Source of the DNA: Amoebophilaceae bacterium
GTDB taxonomy: Bacteria > Bacteroidota > Bacteroidia > Cytophagales > Amoebophilaceae
Length of the DNA: 42,263 nucleotides
Assembly (NCBI GenBank): GCA_011524725.1
Contig: WTJV01000031.1
Location: 1-42,263, forward strand
Direction of reading: 5' to 3'
This document shows positions 27,710-35,726 of the stretch, one piece after another. The translations under genes were made by a program, and so were the position numbers. Positions within the stretch are counted from its first letter, which is position 1; the number at the start of each line of letters is the position of its first letter. The notes beneath the pieces were generated by a model that saw only the letters and a program-made list of their open reading frames with translations, ran no database searches and was not told the DNA's origin.

Positions 27710-29170
27710 TTAATTGTCTTCTAAACACCGCAGAAGGAAATTATTGGCTATTTGGGGGGGTACCTTTCCCTGGCTTCTTTTCATCACTTCGCCCATCAGC
27801 ATGCCTAAGATACCTTTTTTACCACCACGATAAGCAGCTACCTTATCTGGGTATTCAGCAATAACTTCGTTTACCAGTGTTTGTATCTTTTCCGTGTCAC
27901 TCTCTTGAAGTAGGTTGAGCGCTTGGGCCAGTGATAAGGGGGTACTATCTGGCTGATCAAGTAACGCTGAAAATAATCTTTGAGAAGCCATGGAAAAGCT
28001 GATTTGACCACGTTCTACCAACGTAATCAGTTCTGCTAAGATTGGGGGCTGTAATGGAAATTCTTTGATCGATATGGTAAATTTATTGAGGTGGGACTTA
28101 ACAGGCCCCATGATCCAGTTGGAAGCTGCTTTGTAATAGGGTATCAGCTGGCATAATTCCTCAAAGTATAGGACAATATCTTTGTCTTCGGTCAAAACAG
28201 AAGCATCATAAGCAGGAAGCCGGTAGTCATTGATAAATTTTCTATAGTATGCTCTAGGTAGCAAGGGCATGGTTTTCTGCAATGCCTCGATCCATGCTTC
28301 TGACACGACCAATGGGGGAAGATCAGGCTCTGGAAAATACCGGTAGTCTTTGAGTACCTCTTTTTTTCGCATGGGCTGCGTAGTGTTAGTAACAGCATGG
28401 TAAGAACGGGTTTCTGCAACTACCTCACCTCCGTCTTCTAGTACCATGATCTGGCGGCCAATCTCATGTTCAATAGCCAGCTGTACGTTGCGAATAGAGT
28501 TCATGTTTTTCACTTCTACTCGCTGGCCAAACGAAGAGCTGCCTTGGCGCATTACTGAAATATTGGCATCACAACGCAAGGAACCTTCTTCCATATTACC
28601 GTCGCAAATATTCAAATATCTCACTAACTTTCTGATCTCACTCAACAGCCTATACGCCTCTTCAGAGGTGTTAAGTACGGGTTTAGTCACCAACTCAATA
28701 AGTGCCACACCAGCTCGGTTAAAATCCAATAATGTCTGACCTTGTACCAGGCCATGTACCGACTTCCCAGCATCTTCTTCCAGGTGAATGTGGGCTATGG
28801 CAATGTGTTTCTCATACCCCTCAGGAGTATCAATGGTTAGGTGCCCCCCCCGACAGATAGGCGTTTTGTCTTGCGTAATCTGGTAGCCTTTAGGTAAGTC
28901 AGGATAGAAATAGTGTTTGCGAACAAAGATACTCTCTCGAGCGATCTCGGAGTGACAGGCTAGTCCCATCTTGATGGCATAAGTAACCGCCTGCTTATTG
29001 ATGAGGGGTAGCGTGCCAGGATGTGCCAAAGATACCGTACTTATCTGAGTATTGGGTAAGGCGCCATAAGCTGCGGCTTCGGGCGCAAACATCTTGCGCT
29101 GCAAAGATAGTTGTGCGTGCACTTCTAAGCCAATGACAGTAGTATACTTTGCTCTAACGGACGTGTTCAT
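27710..29170 (-). CDS. gatB: Aspartyl/glutamyl-tRNA amidotransferase subunit B
   Basis: GatB (486 residues) is the tRNA-binding and kinase subunit of GatCAB, which converts Glu-tRNA-Gln to Gln-tRNA-Gln (and Asp-tRNA-Asn to Asn-tRNA-Asn) where the direct synthetase is missing. The N-terminal VIGLEVHAQL, then FYPDLPKGYQITQ, GVALIELVTKP and RCDANISV, are hallmarks. The C-terminal YqeY-like tail ends KGILGMLMGEVMKRSQGKV. GatA and GatC are not in the window. It lies 20 bp after alaS and is probably cotranscribed. Confidence 0.97.
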   Translation of the reverse strand: MNTSVRAKYTTVIGLEVHAQLSLQRKMFAPEAAAYGALPNTQISTVSLAHPGTLPLINKQAVTYAIKMGLACHSEIARESIFVRKHYFYPDLPKGYQITQDKTPICRGGHLTIDTPEGYEKHIAIAHIHLEEDAGKSVHGLVQGQTLLDFNRAGVALIELVTKPVLNTSEEAYRLLSEIRKLVRYLNICDGNMEEGSLRCDANISVMRQGSSSFGQRVEVKNMNSIRNVQLAIEHEIGRQIMVLEDGGEVVAETRSYHAVTNTTQPMRKKEVLKDYRYFPEPDLPPLVVSEAWIEALQKTMPLLPRAYYRKFINDYRLPAYDASVLTEDKDIVLYFEELCQLIPYYKAASNWIMGPVKSHLNKFTISIKEFPLQPPILAELITLVERGQISFSMASQRLFSALLDQPDSTPLSLAQALNLLQESDTEKIQTLVNEVIAEYPDKVAAYRGGKKGILGMLMGEVMKRSQGKVPPQIANNFLLRCLEDN

Positions 29171-29190
29171 ATATTTCTTTAAATAGTAAC

Positions 29191-31824
29191 CTACTTTGCC
29201 GTGCTGTCTAGTATCTCTCTGGCTATCCGGAGCACCTGTGGCAAGCCATCCGCCTGCTTGCCTCCGGCAGTGGCAAAGGTAGGGCTACCACCACCCCCAC
29301 CTTGAACGGGTATGGCCAATTTTTTAACAATTTCTTGGGCATTGCGTGACCATTGCTGGGCCAAATCTTCAGAGAGCGCTATGGCAATATGGGGTCTTTT
29401 TTCTACAACAGTAACCAACACGATAAAATACGGTTTTCCGACTACTTGCAACGCCAAAGCTACTTGCTTGAGGGCAGCTACTTGCGGTAGCTTGACTTGT
29501 GTAATCATGGTATGAATACCGTGGACCGTCTGAAAATTACCTTGCAGTTGTTGGACAACGGTTTGAACATACGTTGCCTCGTAGGCAGCCAATCTTTTGC
29601 TTAACACTACTTTCTCCTGTAGTAGCTTCTTGACTGCTTGGGCTAGATCTTTAGGATGCTTAAGTAGTACTTTCAGACTATTAAGTAGGGTCAGCTGATG
29701 GCAAGTCCAACGCTCGGCAGCTACTGCTGTTACAGCTTCTAATCTACGGACACCAGCAGCCACTGCAGTGCTCGTTGTAATTTTAAAAAAGCCAATCTGG
29801 CCTGTAACAGGTACGTGAGTGCCGCCACACAACTCTACAGAAAAAGCAGGATCAAACGTGACGACACGTACCTGCTCTCCATATTTTTCGCCAAAAAGTG
29901 CTACGGCCCCCATGGCCTTAGCCGTCGATAAAGACACATGACGTTGTTCTTGCAGGACTATGTTCTCTCTGATCTTTTGGTTTACGGTAGCTTCAATGCT
30001 TGTTATCTCTTGCGTGCTCAGGCTAGTAGAATGAGAAAAGTCGAACCTCAGCAACCGATCATTGACCAAAGAACCCCTCTGCTCTACGTGAGTACCTAAG
30101 ATTTTCCGCAAAGCAGCATGTAATAAATGAGTAGCAGTGTGGTTATTGGCAATCAGTATCCTGCGCTCCTGATCTACAATCGCTTGTATCGGAGCTGCAA
30201 CGGCTGCAGGAAGGTGAGCTATATGGTGAATGACGCAGTCGTTTTCCTTTTGTGTATCTAGCACGACAACTGTTTCATTACCTACTATCAATTTCCCTGT
30301 ATCACCTACTTGTCCCCCACCTTCCGCATAAAAAGGCGTTTGGTCTAGGACTACCTGGTACCCTGACTTGCTTTGTGTCTTGATGGTACGGTATTTAACG
30401 ATCTTAGCTGTTGCTTCTAGCTGATCGTAGCCCACAAAAGAAGAAGAAACTCCTTCCGCCACCACCACCCAATCACCTTGCGCTACCATAGCCGCTTTTT
30501 TAGAGCGTTGGCGCTGAGCCTGTAGCGCTTGTGCAAAGCCCTTTTGGTCTACCACCCAACCACGTTCTTGGGCAATGAGCATGGTCAGATCTAGAGGAAA
30601 ACCATAGGTATCGTATAGCTCGAAGGCTGCAGCACCATCAACCACAACAGAATTGCCTTGTAGTACCTGACTCATCTGGTCTAGCTTACGTAAACCTTTG
30701 GACAAGGTTCTGAAAAACGTCTCTTCTTCCTCTTTAATAATTTTTTCAATGTAAGCTTGCTGCGTCTGTAAATATGGATATGCAGACTGCAACTGTTGAA
30801 CCAGTACGCCTACCAAGCGCCACATAAAGGGCATCTCAAAGCCCAAGTAGGTGTAGCCGTAACGTACTGCCCTTCTCAAGATTCTTCTAACTACATAACC
30901 TGCCTTAACGTTGGAAGGGGATTGCCCATCTGCAATAGCAAAAGTGATTGCACGGAGGTGATCTACTACCACCCTAATAGCTGTATCTACGGCTGCCTCT
31001 CGCCCATACAGTTGGCCCGACGCGGTAGCAGTAGCCACTATGAGAGGCGCAAAAATATCTGTGTCATAACTAGAGTCTTTGGCCTGTAGTACCATAACCA
31101 AGCGTTCCAGCCCTAGCCCTGTATCCACATGCTGGATAGGCAAAGGCTTTAACTGGTCTGTAACCAGGCGTTGGTATTGTATGAATACTAGGTTCCACAG
31201 TTCAATCACTTGCGGGTGCCCCTTATTCACAAGTGTATGCCCCGGCACTTGTTGCCGGGCTTCCTCTGGCCTAATATCTATATGAATTTCTGTACAGGGG
31301 CCACAAGGCCCCGTGTTACCCATTTCCCAAAAATTATCCTGCTTAGCAAATGCTAAAATGTGTGCCTCTGCTACGTACTTGGCCCAAATACTCCGGGTTT
31401 CTTGATCTGCTTCCAGCTGGTCTTGGTCATCTCCTTCAAAGATGGTGATGTATAACCGCTCTTGAGGCAGTTGATATACCGTTGTCAGCAGCTCCCATGC
31501 CCACTCAATAGCTCTTTCTTTAAAATAGTCGCCAAACGACCAATTGCCCAGCATCTCAAACATCGTATGATGATACGTATCTTTACCCACCTCTTCTAAG
31601 TCGTTGTGCTTGCCTGATACCCTAAGGCAAGGCTGCGTGCTGATAACCCGCGGATAAGGGGCACGCCGGTGATCTATAAAAAAGTCTTTAAATTGATTCA
31701 TACCTGCATTGGTGAACATCAACGTAGCATCTTCTTTGTTCACAATAGGCGAAGCAGATACACACTTATGGCCTCTTTGCTCAAAAAATTGGATGAACTG
31801 CTTTCTAGCCTCTAATGCTTGCAT
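29191..31824 (-). CDS. alaS: Alanyl-tRNA synthetase
   Basis: A full-length 877-residue AlaRS. The class II aminoacylation core begins with FIQFFEQRGHKCVSASPIVN and FTNAGMNQFKDFF. The editing domain has the zinc site HTATHLLHAAL (about residue 563) and CGGTHVPVTG (about 665). The C-terminal DHHA1/C-Ala region ends with the glycine-rich VQGGGGGSPTFATAGGKQAD. It charges tRNA-Ala and clears mischarged Ser or Gly. It is transcribed leftward with gatB and mscS and is divergent from the M23 peptidase gene, with about 130 bp between starts. Confidence 0.98.
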   Translation of the reverse strand: MQALEARKQFIQFFEQRGHKCVSASPIVNKEDATLMFTNAGMNQFKDFFIDHRRAPYPRVISTQPCLRVSGKHNDLEEVGKDTYHHTMFEMLGNWSFGDYFKERAIEWAWELLTTVYQLPQERLYITIFEGDDQDQLEADQETRSIWAKYVAEAHILAFAKQDNFWEMGNTGPCGPCTEIHIDIRPEEARQQVPGHTLVNKGHPQVIELWNLVFIQYQRLVTDQLKPLPIQHVDTGLGLERLVMVLQAKDSSYDTDIFAPLIVATATASGQLYGREAAVDTAIRVVVDHLRAITFAIADGQSPSNVKAGYVVRRILRRAVRYGYTYLGFEMPFMWRLVGVLVQQLQSAYPYLQTQQAYIEKIIKEEEETFFRTLSKGLRKLDQMSQVLQGNSVVVDGAAAFELYDTYGFPLDLTMLIAQERGWVVDQKGFAQALQAQRQRSKKAAMVAQGDWVVVAEGVSSSFVGYDQLEATAKIVKYRTIKTQSKSGYQVVLDQTPFYAEGGGQVGDTGKLIVGNETVVVLDTQKENDCVIHHIAHLPAAVAAPIQAIVDQERRILIANNHTATHLLHAALRKILGTHVEQRGSLVNDRLLRFDFSHSTSLSTQEITSIEATVNQKIRENIVLQEQRHVSLSTAKAMGAVALFGEKYGEQVRVVTFDPAFSVELCGGTHVPVTGQIGFFKITTSTAVAAGVRRLEAVTAVAAERWTCHQLTLLNSLKVLLKHPKDLAQAVKKLLQEKVVLSKRLAAYEATYVQTVVQQLQGNFQTVHGIHTMITQVKLPQVAALKQVALALQVVGKPYFIVLVTVVEKRPHIAIALSEDLAQQWSRNAQEIVKKLAIPVQGGGGGSPTFATAGGKQADGLPQVLRIAREILDSTAK

Positions 31825-31953
31825 TTTACGGGATGGTTACGGTGCATTCTCTGCAAGCACTTAGCTTGTAGCTTAATGGGATTACTGCTTATTTTGCGAG
31901 AACGCCTTGTAAAGAGGCCTAAATTACGACAATTCAGACTATTGATCTACAAC

Positions 31954-32919
31954 ATGGCACGAATAAAGTACTACTACAATAAGCAGACCTGTAATTACGA
32001 AAGATTAAAGACTTCAACGTGGGATATCGTTGGAAGGATGTCTATTTTTCTTAGTCTATCTTTTCTGCTGGCTATCGGTATTTTCTGGGGATATTCCACC
32101 TACCTGGGCTCTCCCCAAGAAATACAGCTCAGACAAGAGAACGCGTTACTTCAGCGCCACTACAGCCAGCTCAGGCAAGAAATAGACAAAAGCAATCAGA
32201 TGCTGGGCTACTTACGAGAACAGGATAATGAACTCTATCGTATGATTTTAGAAATAGAGCCTATTCCTTACGCTGTAAGAGAAGAAAAGACGAGTAGGAT
32301 AGCTACTTGCCAAAAATCAATAGATAACAATACACTGATTGCAAGTACTACACAAAAAGTAGACCAGCTAAAAAGACAATTATGCCTCCAGGTTCAATCA
32401 TACAATAAGATTCAGAAAGTGGCACGAGAAAACGAAAAAAGACTTGCCGCAATGCCTGCTATTCAACCCCTGTCCAACAAAGACTTAAAGCGTTTGTCGT
32501 CTCCTTTTGGCATGCGTCTTCATCCTATTCACAAAATTCCTATCATGCACGAAGGGGTAGATTTTGCTGCTCCCAGAGGAACCCCCATCTATGCTACCGG
32601 CAACGGCATTGTGAAGCTAACCAAGAAAAGTGCTAGAGGATACGGGAATCACGTTGAGATTGACCATGGATATGGTTTCCTGACTAAGTATTGCCACATG
32701 CAAAGCTTTAAGGTTAGGCCTGGACAAAAAGTAACAAGAGGACAGTGTATAGGCTATGTGGGTAGTACGGGTACGTCTACATCACCCCATCTGCATTATG
32801 AGGTAATAAGAAATAGGAAAAAGGTCAATCCCGCTCATTACTTCGTCAATGACTTGAATGCCAAACAATACGATATGCTCTTGGAGTTAGCCTCTCGAAA
32901 GATTCAAACTCCCTCTTAA
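31954..32919 (+). CDS. M23-family (LytM-like) metallopeptidase
   Basis: From the ATG at 31954 (MARIKYYYNKQTC) this is 321 residues; upstream in-frame codons overlap the alaS start region and lack family character. One membrane anchor (MSIFLSLSFLLAIGIFW) precedes a coiled-coil stretch (about 50-190) and a C-terminal M23 domain. Zinc and catalytic motifs are complete: HEGVDFAAPRGTPIYA, NHVEIDHGYGF and SPHLHYEV. It cleaves peptide cross-links in peptidoglycan, or activates amidases if it works as an EnvC-like factor. The arrangement M23 gene-MerR gene beside a divergent alaS recurs in Bacteroidota, which supports the assignment. Confidence 0.93.
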   Translation: MARIKYYYNKQTCNYERLKTSTWDIVGRMSIFLSLSFLLAIGIFWGYSTYLGSPQEIQLRQENALLQRHYSQLRQEIDKSNQMLGYLREQDNELYRMILEIEPIPYAVREEKTSRIATCQKSIDNNTLIASTTQKVDQLKRQLCLQVQSYNKIQKVARENEKRLAAMPAIQPLSNKDLKRLSSPFGMRLHPIHKIPIMHEGVDFAAPRGTPIYATGNGIVKLTKKSARGYGNHVEIDHGYGFLTKYCHMQSFKVRPGQKVTRGQCIGYVGSTGTSTSPHLHYEVIRNRKKVNPAHYFVNDLNAKQYDMLLELASRKIQTPS

Positions 32920-32970
32920 GGGTAAACGTGTATCAGAAGCGTAATTAAAGTCCATTCATATTACCTCTTT

Positions 32971-33327
32971 ATGATTTCTAGGGTAAGTGATTCCAGTAAT
33001 ATCAAAAAGTATTACGCCATTGGAGAAGTAGCGCAACTACTTAACGTACCTCCCTCTATGATTCGGTTTTGGGAAAAAGAATTTCCCTCTTTGCAACCTC
33101 AAAAAAACAAACAAGGTGCTCGTAGGTACACCCAAAGAGATGTTGAGCAGATCAAGAAAGTCCATCAACTTGTTAAAGAGCAAAGGTATACGCTAGAAGG
33201 GGCTAGGTCAGTGATCAAGCGCAATAGAAGCAAGTCACAAGGCAACATGGGTATCGTGCAGAGTCTTAAAAACCTTAAGGAATTTCTAGTCCTCCTGAAG
33301 GAAACTACCGTCAAGGATATTAAATAG
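32971..33327 (+). CDS. MerR-family transcriptional regulator
   Basis: A 118-residue regulator with a MerR winged helix at residues 14-80: KYYAIGEVAQLLNVPPSMIR, then WEKEFPSLQP and RRYTQRDVEQIKKVHQLVKE. It is of the short Bacteroidota type with no effector-binding domain. Its targets are unknown. The gene follows the M23 peptidase by about 50 bp, as in many relatives. The stop codon TAG at 33325-33327 is partly supplied by the first bases of the repeat that begins at 33326, so the last few residues may be altered compared with relatives. Confidence 0.9.
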   Translation: MISRVSDSSNIKKYYAIGEVAQLLNVPPSMIRFWEKEFPSLQPQKNKQGARRYTQRDVEQIKKVHQLVKEQRYTLEGARSVIKRNRSKSQGNMGIVQSLKNLKEFLVLLKETTVKDIK

Positions 33328-33910
33328 TTGAGCTTTAACAACTCTTTCCCCGTCTTGTACTCAACTAGGTATACGTAGTTTGCCCTTGCCGGGCGGGCGT
33401 TCCTGTTTGTCTGCCACACAAAAAAGAACCGAAAAAAGTCACCGCTCAGGGAGCCGGGCTACCTTGGCTTGCTCTTAGGCGCAAACGAGGCAAACTCGTG
33501 CGCTTATACGCACTCAGACAGTGCCTCTCTTTGCGCCTGACGCGGCGCCAAGCTCACGCCCTAATCCCCTAGGTAGGTCTTTTGAATACCACAGCGTCTT
33601 ATAGATGAGGTAACGGCAAATTGTCGCCTTGGTGGAGAGTACGTTCAGAAGCTCGCAGACCGTTATGGAGCATCTACTGTTTGAGGTCCGAAGGGCCGAG
33701 TTTAGATCCGTGCTCGCAACCACAGCGACCGATCTTTTTGCCTACTTTTTTCATCTAAGGAAAAAAGCAAGGCCCCAACGGCTAGGTCATTCTCATTTTA
33801 TACAAAGCTTTGAAGGGGAATCACGCTTTCCTTGTGTTTCTTGTTAACCTATTTTAGATAAAAATCGGCCTATATACCTCATAGTTGGTGAAAATATCCT
33901 TTCTTGAGGG
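33326..33910 (+). repeat. Dispersed structured repeat, copy C (longest, about 585 bp)
   Basis: This is the longest copy in the window. Order: GTTGAGCTTTAACAACTC start; hairpin at 33399-33429 (here degraded by point changes); a long central stem-loop with outer arms 33477-33485 and 33530-33538 (AGGCGCAAA/TTTGCGCCT), inner arms GAGGCA/TGCCTC and apical stem GTGCG/CGCAC at 33498-33513; the CCCTAATCCCCTAGG block; GCCTTGGTGGAGAG; and the end TTTCTTGAGGG. Left, it abuts the merR stop. Right, it truncates a DUF4143 ATPase gene. No conserved ORF runs through the copies, so it is a non-coding mobile or recombinogenic element, or a structured RNA. Confidence 0.85.
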
Positions 33911-34017
33911 TCGCCTAGTATAGTTTTTCCGCACTGCCGAGGACCTAACAGGGCACATACCGGGAAAGTCCTAAGTGCGCTATGCGCTTTGTCGATATAG
34001 CCTTTTCGCTCGATCAT
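33911..34017 (-). pseudogene. DUF4143 AAA ATPase, N-terminal remnant
   Basis: From the ATG at 34017 the frame reads MIERKGYIDKAHSALRTFPV and then CALLGPRQCGKTILG, which is the start and P-loop of the same family as the intact 381-residue ATPase at 35727. After Gly the frame runs into repeat copy C and the rest of the gene is gone. An inverted repeat lies 3 bp upstream of the ATG. Confidence 0.82.
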
Positions 34018-34020
34018 GAT

Positions 34021-34057
34021 TATTGCAAATTCGGATATAGGTTCCGAATCTGCAATA
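34021..34057. promoter_or_regulatory. Palindrome upstream of the truncated ATPase gene
   Basis: Arms of 15 bp (34021-34035 and 34043-34057; core ATTCGGA/TCCGAAT) with one mismatch and a 7-nt spacer end 3 bp before the ATG at 34017. The intact paralogue at 35727 also has a palindrome with a 7-nt spacer near its start. An operator for autoregulation is the simplest reading. Confidence 0.5.
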
Positions 34058-34261
34058 ACGCTTTCCTTGTTAACTACAGCTGCAGCAGCTTTTTTCTCTT
34101 CAATACGTTGCCCCCACTTTACTGTTCGATAAGGGTAGAGCAATGCACTCCAAAGGAGTCAGGGTTATTATTATTCAAATCCTTAGTTTCTTGCGCGCGA
34201 CCTAATTTTTATACACTATTGCCTTAACAAAGGCAGATATTTTTTATTTTTATATGCAAAT
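34058..34261. other. Gap with terminator-like hairpin
   Basis: No gene is visible. GCCTT (34221-34225) and AAGGC (34230-34234) form a short stem followed by a T-rich run on the plus strand, resembling a weak terminator. Confidence 0.4.
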
Positions 34262-34810
34262 AATTTTTATACGCCTTTAGGGCGTTTCTTATTATTTTAC
34301 TTCTTTACACTAGGCTTATACGATATTTATTGGTTCTACAAAAATTGGATTGTTGTTAAGAAGGCTTCAGGCACTAGGAGAATTTATCCTATTCTAAGAT
34401 CGTTATTTGCTGTCTTTTTTTGCTGGAGTTTGTTCAAGAAAATTCATAGTGATGCTGGAAAATATGGCTACAAATATCAGAATTTGGCTCATATAGCGTC
34501 TTTTCTCTTTATAGGTAGTACTGTGACTTCGTGCCTACTCAATATAATTACTGCCTACTCGGACTCATAATTGGCATTGATTGCTCAACTACTTGTTCTA
34601 GTACTTATGATTCTTCCCCTGAACTTAACAGCCTTTTTAATTACGCAGCGTGCCATCAAGTTCCATAATAAGCATACTATCCCAGGCTACTCGACGAGGA
34701 GAAAGTTAACTAGGTTCGAATGGATATGCGTTGTATTAGTGTTATTGGTGTGCTTATGGTTAGCAATGAGTATAGGGTTGTATCTTGTTTTCATAAAAGC
34801 ACTAGCCTGA
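34262..34810 (+). pseudogene. DUF4234-like multi-pass membrane protein interrupted by TAA
   Basis: One reading frame runs from about 34262 (NFYTPLGRFLLFYFFTLGLY), through DIYWFYKNWIVVKKASG and further hydrophobic segments, to an in-frame TAA at 34568-34570, and continues directly in the same frame to 34810 (ending LYLVFIKALA). The TLGLYDIYWFYKNW motif is characteristic of DUF4234-type membrane proteins. There is no ATG for the upstream part, so it may also be truncated at the N-terminus. If the downstream 79 codons were translated alone from TTG they would give a two-pass fragment. Function unknown. Confidence 0.6.
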
Positions 34811-34832
34811 TAGGCGATTTTATGAAGATCTT

Positions 34833-34932
34833 GAGCTTTAGAGCGTTACCAGCTATAGAGCTCGCATCCAACAATAGGCTTGCCAGTTTGGGATGCTGAG
34901 CCCAAAAATTACTCATCGTCTTCAGCGCCTTT
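34833..34932 (-). pseudogene. Remnant homologous to the toxin-like fragment at 37023
   Basis: The minus-strand frame reads ALKTMSNFWAQHPKLASLLL and then DASSIAG, matching ARKTVDDFVTQYPKLTSLLS and NAGTIAG of the fragment at 37023-37318. It lies directly downstream of a damaged relE, as the other fragment does, so the pair has been duplicated. No start or end survives. Confidence 0.6.
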
Positions 34933-35202
34933 TAGTACTTTTTTAAATCTCGATAAAAGTTCTCATAGCATTCCTAATGCGACCAGTGTCAATTGACTTC
35001 CGTTGTATTGGTATGCTAAAAGAATCAGCTGATTATACATTCTAAACTTATGGACACGTATGCCAGCAAGGTCTCCTTTTTTAGCTTGCCCCATACTGGG
35101 CTGATTGACAATACGTCGGATAGCTTCTTCTAATACTTTCCTTTGCTCTCTGTGTAATTTATTCACTTTCCTCTTAAAACTGGGAGTTTGCAATATTTCC
35201 AT
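34932..35202 (-). pseudogene. RelE/ParE-family toxin with a C-terminal frameshift
   Basis: The frame begins MEILQTPSFKRKVNKLHREQ and continues KKGDLAGIRVHKFRMYNQLI as a RelE/ParE-superfamily mRNA interferase or gyrase toxin. It ends early at 34963 as LVALGML. Removing one T in the GGAATGCTATG stretch restores GSYENFYRDLKKY and a stop at 34932, the normal C-terminus (the fragment near 37340 reads GSHEDFYRDLKKH). The toxin has thus lost about 13 conserved C-terminal residues and is probably inactive. Its antitoxin gene lies 11 bp upstream. Confidence 0.82.
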
Positions 35203-35213
35203 ACCCAGATAGG

Positions 35214-35435
35214 TCAGTTGGCAAACCGATAAGGTGCTAGATGATCATTGGCCGCTTCTTGCTGTCCTAATAAGACATCTTTAATAAAAGTATAAGGAAG
35301 GTCAGGATTTTCTTCAGCTATTTTGCCAATCTTAGCCCAGTACTCTATCTGCTTGGGAATAGACCTTTCCATAACCTCTGAGCGAATCCTGGCTTGTTGA
35401 ATAATTTCTTCTGATAATCTAACTGCCGTATTCAT
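35214..35435 (-). CDS. ParD-like antitoxin
   Basis: A 73-residue antitoxin beginning MNTAVRLSEEIIQQARIRSE, followed by RSIPKQIEYWAKIGKIAEENPDL, the pattern of ParD-like antitoxins with a ribbon-helix-helix N-terminus. It binds the neighbouring RelE/ParE toxin and represses the shared promoter in family members. The gene is intact while the toxin is frameshifted. An 8-bp inverted repeat about 18 bp upstream of the ATG is a likely operator. Confidence 0.85.
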   Translation of the reverse strand: MNTAVRLSEEIIQQARIRSEVMERSIPKQIEYWAKIGKIAEENPDLPYTFIKDVLLGQQEAANDHLAPYRFAN

Positions 35436-35452
35436 GATATATTGCTGCTAAT

Positions 35453-35484
35453 CTTGTTGCAAGATGCTACTTTTTAGCAACAAG
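35453..35484. promoter_or_regulatory. Possible operator of the ParD/RelE module
   Basis: CTTGTTGC (35453-35460) and GCAACAAG (35477-35484) form a perfect 8-bp inverted repeat with a 16-nt spacer, just upstream of the antitoxin start. Ribbon-helix-helix antitoxins usually bind such sites. Confidence 0.45.
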
Positions 35485-35680
35485 TACAGCTGATTATGTG
35501 TATTTTAACTTAGGCTTTAGAAAATGTGATTTTACAACTTCGGCAAAGATTGCGGTCTTAACCATAGCGCAGTGAGCTCTTGATGGGTATCTAGCACTGC
35601 TACGCAATTGGTGATAAACTTTGCTGTTTCACCTAAGTTGGTGATCAGACAGGCAATTAGACTCAATATTCATTGTTCGG

Positions 35681-35705
35681 GTCTAAAATATCCCGTATTT
35701 TAGAC
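35681..35705. promoter_or_regulatory. Palindrome upstream of the intact DUF4143 ATPase
   Basis: GTCTAAAAT, spacer ATCCCGT and ATTTTAGAC form a perfect 9-bp inverted repeat, 21 bp before the ATG at 35727. The spacer length matches that of the palindrome before the truncated paralogue, although the arms differ in sequence. Confidence 0.5.
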
Positions 35706-35726
35706 TATTAAATCATAATTTACGGT

